Below, one piece after another: positions 22,299 to 37,281 of a stretch of 64,000 nucleotides of DNA. The position numbers and the translations under genes were made by a program. Source of the stretch: Epiperipatus broadwayi (lineage: Eukaryota > Onychophora > Udeonychophora > Euonychophora > Peripatidae); NCBI GenBank assembly GCA_028023455.1, contig JAQFVV010012396.1, positions 23,186,750 through 23,250,749 of the forward strand. Direction: 5' to 3'. Below the pieces are notes generated by a model. The model was not told the DNA's origin, ran no database searches, and saw nothing but the letters and a program-made list of their open reading frames with translations. Position 1 is the stretch's first letter, and each line of letters begins with the position of its first letter.

Positions 22299-24422
22299 AT
22301 ATATTCAATATACCATTTTCATGCAAGTACATTTTTTATTTTATTTTTTTGTTTCTTTTTAAAATATTTGTAATATAGAGTACCTTTTATTCTCCAGGTT
22401 GCCATTAATAATGACAGTAGTCACATGTTTACTGATTTTTTTGTTGAGATCTTGTTAACTATCATTTTTGTTTTTAAAAATGCATAATTAATTAATTTTA
22501 TTTTTAATTTCTGAATTATATTATACAGAATTTTTTTTTTGTAAATTCATCCGCAATTATAAAAATTACATCTATGAGAGTAATACAATGTCTGGCATTG
22601 TCAGTGATTTTGTAAATCATAATGTAGGTGTTTTGAGACTAGAGCACATATTGGCTGTGCCTTCGACCCAGCAAAAACATCGGAGCCCCCCGCCAATTCC
22701 AGCATATGCACTGTCATTTCTAATTTTCAGTCAAAAATGAGGGATATTTTCAAACTGTTTATTTTATATATTTTTAACATGAAAATAGAGTTAAATACCA
22801 CCAGTAATGTTGTAAAGATAACTTATTTTTTCATTCAAGTACATTTGTTATAAAAATTCATAGTACTTTTTATTTAGCCATTTAATTTAAAGTTACAAAA
22901 ACAATTTTGTACATACTTATGCAATTATCAAATTTACACTTAATTACTTTCAATTTTTAAATTATCACATTTACATTTAATTACACCTGGGTCTCGTTTT
23001 ACGTGATAGATAGGTTCATCAGAAAACACGCGCAAACAAAATCGCGCAAAAATAGACGTAACTTATCTTGAAAGGATATGGACTGCAATTTTTCAAAAGT
23101 CGCATAAAAGCAAAGCACCAATGTAAAATTACTTTAAAATTTGCGCGCAAAAAAAATAAGAAAATAAAATATAACTAATAAAAAATTTCAAATTTGAAAA
23201 AAATTGATACAAGACAAACTTTTTTTAACTAAAATATTTAATTTTATTCAAAATAATATATTTTTATGCATAATTTACAGTACAGTAATTTACGTTTTTT
23301 TATACATGTTTTAATTATTATCGCTATTTGCCAATAAACAGGTTCATTTGCGAACTGGTAAAAAATCAGATTCTTCACAAGAGGAAATGCAACTAGTGCC
23401 AACTTCACACTTATGTTGGGTTAATGTTAATGGTTTTCTGGTGACAACGTAATTAGTAATTAATCTTTGAGATGATTTTATTAATTGTTTATGAAACTAA
23501 CAACTAAAAATTAAATTCTTATTTTTGGCTTTAACTTTTTAATTTTCAATTCCGTTTAAAAATCAAATTATGTTTCATATCACATTAATTTCAAGTCACC
23601 ATAAGTAATTTTTAAATTATTAATTACAATTAAAAATCAGATTTTAATTTTTAATTGTCACATTTAAGTGTGCCCACTGCTATTACTCCCCTTTTAAAAA
23701 TAAACTTGCGGACACTAAATGATTAATAATTGATTACATTTTTTTTTAAAAAGCAAAACAGAATGTGATTTAAAATGCAAAATTAACGCGCACAATGTTT
23801 GAACAAATTTACATTATAATCTTGTAAAATTTAATGTGTGTATATATAAAATGTGGAAATCATGATTTTAATTTCATTATTGCATACAATCTTACTATTA
23901 TAATGCATTGAAAATATTGAAATTTCTAAGATGTAAGTCGAATTCCAATAATGAGCTATTACTTTCAATATGACATAAGTGCGTGAAATTTATTATTTAA
24001 AATAATAGCACATTATCTGAGTTCGACTTCCAAATAAACATGAATCGCGTAACTTCAAAATCGCGTTAAATAAGTCCACATAAGAAGAGACCCAGGTGTA
24101 CTTTTAATTTTTAAATTATTTTGACGCATGCATGAACATTTTTTTTTCCAGGAACAACAAACATGGTGGTGCTCATTATCTACCCAATGGTCATCTTCTA
24201 CCCAATAGTCATCTTTAGTATTTTCCAAGCAATGATGTATTATCCTGAAGGCATATCAATCTAATCCTGCAATCTTTAACATGCTGGATCCACATGATCT
24301 GAGGACAAATTTTAGTGATTGCATTTGTCCACAAATCATTTGGAGACATTATCTTAAATATCGGAAGATCAGACTGATATGGCTTCAGGGTAATAGGTCA
24401 TTGGGTGGAAAATGCTAAAGAA
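22299..24422 (+). repeat. Repeat X', right copy of the pair flanking Merlin
   Basis: This is collinear with 11680-12720 but interrupted by the TA-target transposon at 22984-24098. It ends in the same palindrome (about 24171-24422). Confidence 0.75.
22984..24098. mobile_element. TA-target DNA transposon, non-autonomous, 1.1 kb
   Basis: The ends are inverted: CACCTGGGTCTC at the left and GAGACCCAGGTG at the right, with looser pairing for another ten or so bases. TA flanks both sides (22982-22983, 24099-24100), and repeat X supplies the empty-site pattern (TTTAATTA.TTTTAATTT). A TA duplication points to the Tc1/mariner group. There is no transposase frame inside. Subterminal regions carry CpG-rich words (ACGCGCAAACAAAATCGCGC on the left, TCGCGTAAC..TCGCGTTAAA on the right) unlike the surrounding DNA. 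Confidence 0.8.
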
Positions 24423-24777
24423 CCTTTTCTTTTTATATCACTTTGAATTCTTATTACCAAATTCCAGAATCAATCTTGCCTTATTTGGCATTGTTTGTAT
24501 TGGCAATGATGACTTTTCTCTATAGACCATGTGTTTATTTTCATTGTTATTGGCCAGCTTGCTTTAGAGTGGGAACTCAAATTTTTATCCCTAGTATTTT
24601 TTTAATTTATCTCTTATCTGACTTTATGCCCAAGGACTTGTTTGCTATAATGCATTATATAAAATATTTCCATTCTACGATTAAAAATAACTAATTAACA
24701 GCTTTTTTTAATGTTCTTTTATATTAAAATCAATCTCGTTTTTAGATTTTTAACTTTAAATAATTATATAATTAGTT
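24423..24777. other. AT-rich DNA, nothing certain
   Basis: An 83-codon open frame (24443-24694) is hydrophobic, has no recognised motif and has no copy elsewhere. I do not call it a gene. Confidence 0.45.
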
Positions 24778-24789
24778 TGCCATCTGTGC

Positions 24790-24831
<42 letters not shown>

Positions 24832-24864
24832 ATATATTCAGCATACATGTTTTGCCATCTGTGC

Positions 24865-24904
<40 letters not shown>

Positions 24905-24931
24905 ACCACTATTCAGCTTTACATGTTTTGT
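24778..24931 (+). repeat. Tandem duplication with (TA)n cores
   Basis: Two units share TTTGCCATCTGTGCAT, then (TA)n, then ATTGTA..ATTCAGC..TACATGTTTTG. The TA cores are at 24791-24829 and 24866-24901. Confidence 0.9.
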
Positions 24932-26885
24932 AATTTTTTTAGGAAAATTAAATTATAAGTGACATGATGATTTTATTTAAAAAAACAAAAAGGAAAAAAT
25001 TACAGCATCATAATTTTCTTGGAATAAAACTTGTTAGTAGGAGAGAAATGTATAATAAAATTAAAGAACAATTAAAACTTTCTCTCTCTTTTTTTTTAAT
25101 CTACAGAGCTTTTAAAAAGTAAAAACTAAATAAATATATAAAATTTAGAATAAAGTTAGTCTGTAAAAATTTGTTTGTAAAAAAAATAATAATAATAACT
25201 TTCATTATGTAATTAGTGTATAAGATTTTGATTAATAATAGAATCAAAATCAATAGTTGTATTAATTAAAAAAGAACTGTAAACTATCTTATCGAAAAAG
25301 TTTAGATGAATTTAAGAAATGGATTAAGATAACCAGAAATGGAAATTTAATTAAAAGACATTTCAAGTTAAAATCTAAATTAAAAAATAATGATAAGAAA
25401 CTACAAGTATAGAAAAAAATACACATAAGATGATCTCTCTATTGTTCATCAGTTGGGGCTGCAATTTTCTAGATTGTTCATCTGTTTGGAATATTAATAT
25501 TCAGTTCGTACAAAATGCAGAATCCAAACAGCCCGAGATCCAGATATTCAGATTTGTAAATGCAGTAAGTAATAAATCAATCAATTACTGCTGCAGAGAA
25601 TCTTATTGCACAAGATGCAAAACTAGCAATAAGTGTTTTAGACTTGCAGATGTATTAATTTGGAGTTCAGGCCCCAAAAAACCTCCACAAGTCAACTATC
25701 TCACTAAGAAAAAATGCTGGAAACTGATGCCATAATCATAAAATAAATGCTACCTCTACTTTCTCTCCCATTTCTGAGTCACAGAATGGAAACAAGCCAT
25801 GAAGCCATCAATGGAGAACCAGAAAGCCAACTAGTTGAAAAATACACACAATGAAACCCTTGGTAAAAAAATTTAAAATATATTCTGATCACAGTTTAAA
25901 CTTTTTATATTTAAATGAATGAACTATAATTAATGAATGACTATCATAATTTAACCTAAGTAATTACTTTTATTTTTTTTATATGTAAATTTTAATATTA
26001 TTGTGTTATATTATATACTTGTGTTTTTTAAAAAAAAATATTAATGTTAGCCTTAATTGTTATTTTGTCTATTTTGTTTTCCTCTCTTATCACTGCATCA
26101 TCAGTCAATTATTGTATAAGTTACTTTATGTGTTAAGTAAATATGCTGGACCCTGAGACAGAGTGAGCTAGACATGGGATGGACCTATCATCCAGGCATG
26201 TTCTGCTATCGATGATATTTTCCTTCTGCTGGAAGGACCTATCTGTTCACATAATAAATAAAAATATAAAATTAAAATTATGTTTAAAAAAGGTTAAAAT
26301 CCAATAGAAGAGTTTCCATTGAATGGACCCAATTCAATATATTAATTTAAATGAAATGATTAAAGTTTCTTTTTATATATATATTTTTATTTGAGGGCAA
26401 TTTTATGTATAGGTCTTTTCCAATTTTATTTGATATGATGTAACGGCATATATGTATACTGTTACAATATATATAATTGACTAATTCATATATAATTGAC
26501 TAATTTGATTTGGGCAGATATAATCAAGAATGATAAAGCAATTACTTTTTCTTACTATTTTATTAAAAAGAAGACTATGGGCCTTTATGGGTTCCATGGA
26601 GAACTTTTTGAAATATTGGATTTTGTTTTAGAATTGTGTGGTTCTTTATAATATATGCTTTCTTTTTTTTTAAAAAAAAACATCTATTATTAAAATTTAC
26701 AAAAAAAAAAGAGAATAAAAAAGACCAATAATTATCATGAAATAATGTTATTTATCTTATGTGATATCAGTAAAAAACATATCAATAAAATACTAAAAAC
26801 CCAGAATGTGATGTATTTGGCATAGGTGAGATGTACTGGTTTAATAACTTCATTGTTGGGATAGTTATAATGATTTATAAACAGA
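24932..26885. other. AT-rich DNA with one unassigned frame
   Basis: Apart from the frame at 25430-25735, I see only a short tandem word (ATATAATTGACTAATT twice, 26466-26501) and a GC-richer patch at about 26140-26250 with no recognised identity. Confidence 0.45.
25430..25735 (+). CDS. Unrecognised Cys-rich 101-codon frame
   Basis: The frame opens in a hydrophobic N-terminus (MISLLFISWGCNFLDCSS) and ends in a Cys cluster: CCRESYC..C..SNKCF, then KKPPQVNYLTKKKCW. Its codons are less AT-rich than the neighbourhood, and a 306-base frame is long for DNA this rich in stop codons. The C-x-x-C spacing could bind zinc, but I cannot match a family. It may be an isolated exon, a retroelement scrap or chance. 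No splice sites or neighbours support a gene model. Confidence 0.3.
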   Translation: MISLLFISWGCNFLDCSSVWNINIQFVQNAESKQPEIQIFRFVNAVSNKSINYCCRESYCTRCKTSNKCFRLADVLIWSSGPKKPPQVNYLTKKKCWKLMP

Positions 26886-26891
26886 TTCTTA

Positions 26892-26935
<44 letters not shown>

Positions 26936-26942
26936 TATAGAA

Positions 26943-26975
<33 letters not shown>
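26886..26975. repeat. (TA)n arrays with palindromic flanks
   Basis: AGATTCTTATGATAT precedes the first array (26895-26932), and ATATCATATAGAATCT, nearly its reverse complement, follows it. A second array is at 26945-26975. Confidence 0.9.
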
Positions 26976-26980
<5 letters not shown>

Positions 26981-28152
26981 TCTATAAATACATCAAATAT
27001 AAAGTGATTACATATTTCAAACATATTCATTTTTAGATATTAAATTTAAATAATGTATTAAAACTAAAAAAAATATGATTATTATAGTTCACACTTTGAA
27101 ATCTTTATTGTTTATTTATTTAAAAGAAATAAACACATGGAAATGTTTATTTAGTATATCTACACATGAAACTCATTACAATTTCTATATTGAAGCTTTG
27201 AATAATTTTCTGTTATGTTTAATTAACCAAAGATTTTAAAATAAATAGACATTTATATTCATGTATAATTAATTTGTTTATTATCACATTTTATGTATCT
27301 TGTTTCTGATTTTGATATTGATTGGATTGAGCTTGAAGATGTTTAAAATAAATAAATTCACAATTTAATGTCATACTGTTTATGGTATTAGATTAAACTC
27401 TTTTAATATGTATTCATTCTGCTTATTTACAATAATTTGAAGCACTGAAATGGGAGGGAAACAATTTATTAATCTATAACAATTTCCCCCCCTTTTTTAA
27501 AAGCAAAACAGGATAAAATAAATGTATTTAAATAAAACAGTATTTTTATTAAGTGCTATAAAAATATATAGTTAGTTTTGACACATTCATGCTTTTAATC
27601 AGCTAATATTTAATCTTTTATATGGATAATGTTGATAATGCATTCTTAAAAACTAGTATGAATTTATTAACTAAAATGCAATATATTAAAAATGTAAAGT
27701 TAATTATTATATACCATATCTAAGAAACATTAAATGTCAAACCATACACTTCATAGTTGGTTATTACAGGCACCTGTATTGTCTGGCTCCTTTTTTTGCA
27801 TAAAAATGATTTTAATATATGTTAATAAACTCAGTTTTAATGTATGATTGTAACAAAAACTTTTCTTAATGGTTTTCTAACATAGGGGAAACAAGCTGTA
27901 TTGTGTTTACTGGCAACATTCAGAGTTAACCATCTATAAAAGATATCAAGAATGAGAAACTGTCTTCAGATTTTGCTAAAATTAATATGACTGCATTTGC
28001 AACTAATTTGGATTTGGTTCTATATCTTAATTTTAATATTTGTCAAAAAATAAAGTTTTATATAATGGTTTTCTAATAGAAAAAGTGAGTGTAATATGTC
28101 TATTGATAGTTTATGTGAATTTTGTCTATTTCGGCCTCTATTTCTTTATATA

Positions 28153-28155
<3 letters not shown>
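26976..28155. other. AT-rich DNA, nothing recognised
   Basis: No frame, repeat or RNA gene was recognised. Confidence 0.5.

Positions 28156-28248
<93 letters not shown>
28156..28248. repeat. (TA)n microsatellite abutting FB4
   Basis: The array runs up to the left arm of FB4. It creates spurious Tyr-Ile frames. Confidence 0.97.
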
Positions 28249-28250
<2 letters not shown>

Positions 28251-28565
28251 AAGCATATCAATAGCTGAACAAGCTTCTATTTAATAAGTGTGGTAAGAAA
28301 AAATATTTTAATACTCTATCTAAAATACTTTTATTCCCAGACCAATTGGTTTGAAGCTTATGGCTTACCTCAGTGAGGATCTAGAACATTCAAACACTTG
28401 ATGAGAACATTCACATACTTCTAGTTTTTCACTGAGGTGAGCCGTAAGCTCAAAACTAATTGTTCTGGGGATAAGAATATTCTAGATAGAGATTTTAAAT
28501 ATTTTCTCTTGCTGCACTTATTAAATAAGAGCCTGTTTAAACTATTGGTATGCTTCTTATATTAC
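28249..28565 (+). mobile_element. Foldback element FB4 with ribozyme-like arms
   Basis: The arms run from about 28249-28390 and 28420-28561 and pair throughout (GAAGCATATCAATAG against CTATTGGTATGCTTC, AATACTCTATCTAAAATA against AATATTCTAGATAGAGATT). The arms contain CACTGAGGTAAGCC..CAAAC..GGTCTGGGAATA (- strand, 28335-28382) and CACTGAGGTGAGCC..AAAAC..GTTCTGGGGATA (+ strand, about 28430-28475), diverged relatives of the FB1 motif. The left end borders a (TA)n array, so no target duplication can be read. Confidence 0.7.
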
Positions 28566-28616
28566 ATATTTGTAAATACAAGCTTTTAAAAGCAATGTCA
28601 CATTATATATGACTTG

Positions 28617-32335
<3,719 letters not shown>

Positions 32336-32619
32336 TTTCATGAGCATTTGTCTGAAGGTTTGTGATGATGGTATATTATTAGATGTGATATGTTAGACTA
32401 TTTTCATCATCTATGAATGAATGTTGAGTGCATAGAAAATTTTAAACTTTATTTAAAGTTTCCAAATACAAACAATTTATTAGTAATAACACACAAATAG
32501 ACAATGCACTAACAAGTTGTTTGTATTTGGAAAGTTTAAATAAATTTTAAAATTTTATATTTATTCAACATTCATTCATAGATGGTGGAAATAATCCACC
32601 ATATCACATTTCATGAGCA
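32336..32619 (+). mobile_element. Foldback element FB5
   Basis: Arms at about 32383-32475 and 32516-32608 pair closely (GTTTCCAAATACAAACAA against TTGTTTGTATTTGGAAA, TCTATGAATGAATGTTGA against TCAACATTCATTCATAGA), with a 40 nt loop. An 11 bp direct repeat, TTTCATGAGCA, is at 32336-32346 and 32609-32619. The 36 nt left segment holds GAAGGTTTGTGATGATGGTA, shared with FB2. FB5 is the same family without the tRNA-like centre. Confidence 0.75.
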
Positions 32620-32906
32620 CTGTTTATAATACAGATATAAGACAAATAGAAATTTGAAGTCAGAAAGTATGACTTAAAATACTAGAAAAGATTAAGATAA
32701 ATATTTTTATTCAATACAGTTAGCACTAGAGAATGATATATACATTCAGTAAATATTTTGAATGGTAATTAAAGATTAGGCAAGAAGAGATATATATCTA
32801 GATTGGATATGATAAAAAAAAAAGATTTATTGTAGTTTTATGATATCATTAAGTGATAATGCTATAAGAAAATTAAGAATAAGGTAAAAGGAGGGATCAA
32901 ATAATA
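32620..32906. other. AT-rich DNA, nothing recognised
   Basis: No frame or repeat was recognised. Confidence 0.5.
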
Positions 32907-33306
32907 CAGGGGTCCCCAACCCTATGCCCGTGGGCACCATGGCACCCGCAAACCATTTTACGTGTGCCCGCCGCTATCTGAACATGATAAAAAATTATTT
33001 GTCTGATACAAATAAATTTAATTTTTAAAATTTCTTATAAATTATTGTATTATATTGTAATCAAATTGTAGGGCATACTATACTTTTACGGCATAAAAAT
33101 ATACACGTTAATTATATGTTAAAATTTTATTTTTGAAATAAATATTTTTTTGTACATTATGTGTATTATTAACAATATCCAACTATAAATTTACATTGAA
33201 AAAATAAATGGTGCCCACCATCTGGTTGAAAAAAATAAACAGAACCTGCCACCTGGCTGGTATTATAGAATGTGCTCTTAAAAGCAAAAAGGTTGGGGAC
33301 CCCTTG
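32907..33306. mobile_element. hAT-type MITE, 400 bp
   Basis: The terminal inverted repeats are CAGGGGTCCCCAACC at the left and GGTTGGGGACCCCTTG at the right. The CAGGGGT start and CCCCAACC continuation are characteristic of hAT elements. Inner parts also mirror (GGCACC near the left end, GGTGCCC near 33211). There is no transposase frame. An 8 bp target duplication is expected, but the flanks (AAATAATA, GCTAATAT) do not match convincingly. The ends are much GC-richer than the host DNA. Confidence 0.8.
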
Positions 33307-34706
33307 GCTAATATCACAAAACAAACCAGATAAAACATAATCTGTCATAATATTATAATAAAATTATTTTACTTGAGACTCAAATATCAATCCATATTTT
33401 TTTATTTTCTAGGTTTCATTACAATCTATGAAGGGTAATTAATAAAAATGGGGATCATTATTAAAAAAAGGGGGGTTGATTGTTTAAGACACACATTATT
33501 TGATAATACAAATAATAAAATTCAATATTGTATAATATTTGATTGTATTATCAAGAAATTTTATGTGGAATAGCTCATTGCAAGTAAGGGGAATATAAAT
33601 GTGTAAAACAATGTTAATATATCAAATTTACTAAGCACAAGCAGATAACATTGTAAGAGCATTATTATTACATCTGATTGGCTGTCACATAAGCATATTT
33701 AAAGCACATCTTTTGAAAAAAATGTTGAGTATATTGTTATATAAATTTTTATTGTTTTATGTTTATTTATCTACTGATTTTATTACATTATTAAACTTTG
33801 TACATAAAATGTTATTAAATTTAATGTTTTAAAAGTTACCTTAAGTGTCTAAAGTTTTATTTTTTGATTGGAAAATCATCATCACTACACCATCACCAGA
33901 GAGTACTTATTATCATATGCATATTAACCAAAAGAATGATTTGAAAATCTGAAAAAAAAAAACTGAAGCAGCATAAGATGTTGATCACAATTATCTTGGT
34001 AAATCTTATTAAGTTGAACATTAAATTATTGTAAACTGCTTCAATAATATCAATCATTGCTCAAATACGTTGCAAATGTAGTAAAATATATTTATTGTTA
34101 AGAAATCATCTTACGAAATAATTTTATTTAAATTTTGGTATGATGATTACAATAGTAGAAAATTTAAAATAAAATAGGTATACAGTTTTAATTATAGATA
34201 AATGTTATGAGTCATCCATAAGATGACATACTACTTACAGGGTTCAGTGAAATTACTCTTGATATTTTATAGGTTGTATAAATAGTCAATTATAATCAAT
34301 GATAATCCTGAGATCTCCTTAGAATAATATTATTATTATGATTATTCTTAATAATAGTGTTATAAAAGTAAAATAATAAAATATTGCCATACAATAAAAT
34401 AACAATACAACTTATTGAATAGATTAATTTAAGCATCACCATTATAGACGTTTTATTTTATTAATTTAAGCATAATCATTAGTCATGAGAGTATTTAGAT
34501 ACTGAATAAGGAGGAGTGTCTGGGTATTTTTAGGCCATTGGATAAATACTTTAGTATTTATTCAATGTTAAAGGGTAAGTAATCCTGTTAATAGGATAAG
34601 GGAGTCTCATAATACAATTGATTAAATATAGTTGAAAAAATGGTATTAAATGATACTTATATAAAGTCTTAATATAGTCTAATGTAGGGGCTTGGCATAC
34701 CTTCTA
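33307..34706. other. AT-rich DNA, nothing recognised
   Basis: No frame, palindrome or shared repeat was recognised. Confidence 0.5.
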
Positions 34707-34807
34707 GGGATCATCTCCTACTGGCAGAGTACAATATATATATATCTGTTATATATCTCCTACTGGCAGAGTACAATATATATATATATATATATATATC
34801 TGTTATT
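34707..34807 (+). repeat. Tandem duplication with (TA)n cores
   Basis: ATCTCCTACTGGCAGAGTAC, then (TA)n, then TCTGTTAT occurs twice. The second core is longer. This is the same mode of growth as at 24778-24931. Confidence 0.9.
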
Positions 34808-35627
34808 TATAAAAGTAAAAAATATGAAATGATTATCTACTTTAGCAAAATTTTATTCTTGTGTTATTAAACAAGTTGCCTTAAGCCATTAGGAAATAAT
34901 TGCTAGAAACTGATCTGATGCAGAGAATAAAAAAATATTATAGGTTTTATTGTAAAAAAAAGATTTATGAAAAAAAAAAAGATCTACAATATAGACTAAC
35001 TTTCATTAGAATCCGTTTATTAAAATAATTTATGATTACCATGATTCATCTTTATCTTTTAAGATGAACACTGAAACATGTGCTTCTAAATATTAAAGTG
35101 ATAAAAATACTTTTACAATGTAATTTTCTACAGAGAATAACATTTTCACTATCTGTATAAAAAAATTTTCTGACAATATTACTTGTAATACACATTATTG
35201 TTTATCGTGATTAATTGTTGTAAAAGAATGATGCACCAAATAAATTTATAATAAAAAGGATTTCAAGAACTAAAGGAGTAATTTTAATAATCTTCAAATG
35301 GAACTGCATAAACAATTAAATGTCATATTTATTTGTTATATTGATAATTAAGTATTGCTATAAATATTTTAATAGATATAATGTGTAAATTAAAAAGAAA
35401 ATAACATGAATTGAATGAAAATAAATGTTACGCATGTTAAAATTACTTACCAGAACAAAAGTTAAACTCTATTTAGTAAGAAAAGCTAGGCGATGTTCTA
35501 GTTTTTATTTATTACAGATTAAAACAAAAAAAACAAACTCAAATAAATATGAAGCAATATGACTGAATAGTGATATTTATTCATTTTGCTTACATAGCAT
35601 ATTTATAAAACAATTAAGCGTATGTCA
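34808..35627. other. AT-rich DNA, nothing recognised
   Basis: No frame or repeat was recognised. Confidence 0.5.
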
Positions 35628-35884
35628 CGCTTGAATGTGAAGCTATAATAATATACAGGAAATAATATACGCTAAGCGCTTTCGAGGTCCTTTACCTCAT
35701 ATTCATAGCGGTGCTGTGAGCTGCGAAATGTAAAAAATGGAGCGGGAGAAGTGGTATGCAAAGCATATGCAAATGGACTAATTAGTCCAGCGTTTCCTAA
35801 ATGTAATTAAAAGAGATTTGAACTCAGACTTTCAAGCTCTCTACAGTCATATATTCTGTCCAATATAACTGATACACATGACAA
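35628..35884 (-). repeat. GC-richer repeat fragment with RNA-like motifs
   Basis: Read on the - strand, it begins with a tRNA-like piece (35811-35884) containing GTTCAAATC and GAGAGCTTGAAAGTC, the same family as the palindrome at 41545-41682. Next come GGACTAATTAGTCC and then ATGAGGTAAAGGACCTCGAAAG (35681-35702, given in two parts: GAGGT and ACCTC form a perfect stem before GAAA). The last resembles helix II plus the GAAA of a hammerhead, but the CTGATGA core is not intact. Its composition differs sharply from the flanks, which suggests an insertion. Confidence 0.4.
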
Positions 35885-35925
35885 CATACATGTAAAAAAG
35901 GTAAATAATCTCCAGTATATCTCCA

Positions 35926-35926
<1 letters not shown>

Positions 35927-35989
<63 letters not shown>
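35927..35989. repeat. (TA)n microsatellite
   Basis: Array preceded by the duplicated word CTCCAGTATAT. It ends just upstream of LINE copy A. Confidence 0.97.
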
Positions 35990-35991
<2 letters not shown>

Positions 35992-36227
35992 CATGCTAAA
36001 CCAGTGCTCATCATTTGGTCTGGATCATCTTCTCTCACACATATATAATCAGTGCGTTGTTTACATTAAGATAGCAGATCTACACACTTTAATGGACAAG
36101 CTTCAATATTTTCAACTCTCCAATTCTTCAGCCATTCACAAATAAAAAAGGTAAAATGCACTCAAGTTTATATTATAGATCCATTAATAATATCATCAAC
36201 ATCAAACTTCCCCAATTCAACTAAATA

Positions 36228-37231
36228 ATGAAAATAAAAATAACAGTATTTAATGTTAGAGGCATTAATTTAATCTCATAGTTACTTTGACTTAACAGAT
36301 GGATAAACATAGTAAAAACACATGCCATTGGCATTCTTGAAACAAAAAATATACTAGTTCACATATAGATCCTTCTACTTATCTAAACAAGCATGTTTTT
36401 TATGCATGTTCATGGAATCCCTTATCATCATCAGGAGGGATTGGCATGGTTATTACTCCCACTTGTGTATTTTCAATATTTAAAATTATATATATTGACT
36501 CAAACTTACAAATTGCCATGTTTCACAACTGTATCACAGCAATCCTCATAATTTTTGTCTATATTCCTCCAGGTCCTTCTGTTATATCACATATCATTCT
36601 CACAATTAACTCTTTATTAGCATTAACTGCTTTCTAATCATCTTGATGGGTGATTTTAATATGAATTATGAAACATTTGCATTCAAATAGCTTCACCGAC
36701 TAGCCCTACCAGTTATGAGTGGTGAAGGGTTTTTTCCATTAAATTCAATTTCTAAATTCAATTTCATTTCATAATAAACAGTTTACAACACACATTGATT
36801 TGTGTTTTTATTCACCAATGCTCCATCAACTGATCAAAATAACCCCAAATCCTTCTCCATTTCCCTGATTACTCATTTCAGACACTCACACTAAATCTGA
36901 CAGATATGCAAATTACTTCAACTTCACTAGAAAAAACAATGTGCATACTGCTTCTTTCATCTACCACAGAGTTTTTGTTTTCCAAGACATATGTTACAAA
37001 AACTGAATGCCATCATACTTGATCTAATCCAAAAGTACTTTGCATTCATCAACATACTCTCATTCAACATTGACCATTTAACACACTATTCACCCCCACT
37101 CTCTCTCATCTTCTAGCAATAGCAGATGAAATACACAGGTGGATCACCATGTGCTGATCAGTACAAGATTCTCAACAGAATATATATATATATATATATA
37201 TATATATTCTGTTGAGAACAATCAATCAATA

Positions 37232-37281
<50 letters not shown>

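Noticed and set aside
22984-24098. piggyBac identity suggested by the CAC..GTG ends
   Set aside because: piggyBac needs TTAA on both sides. The flanks are TTA on the left and TAC on the right, and only TA is shared.
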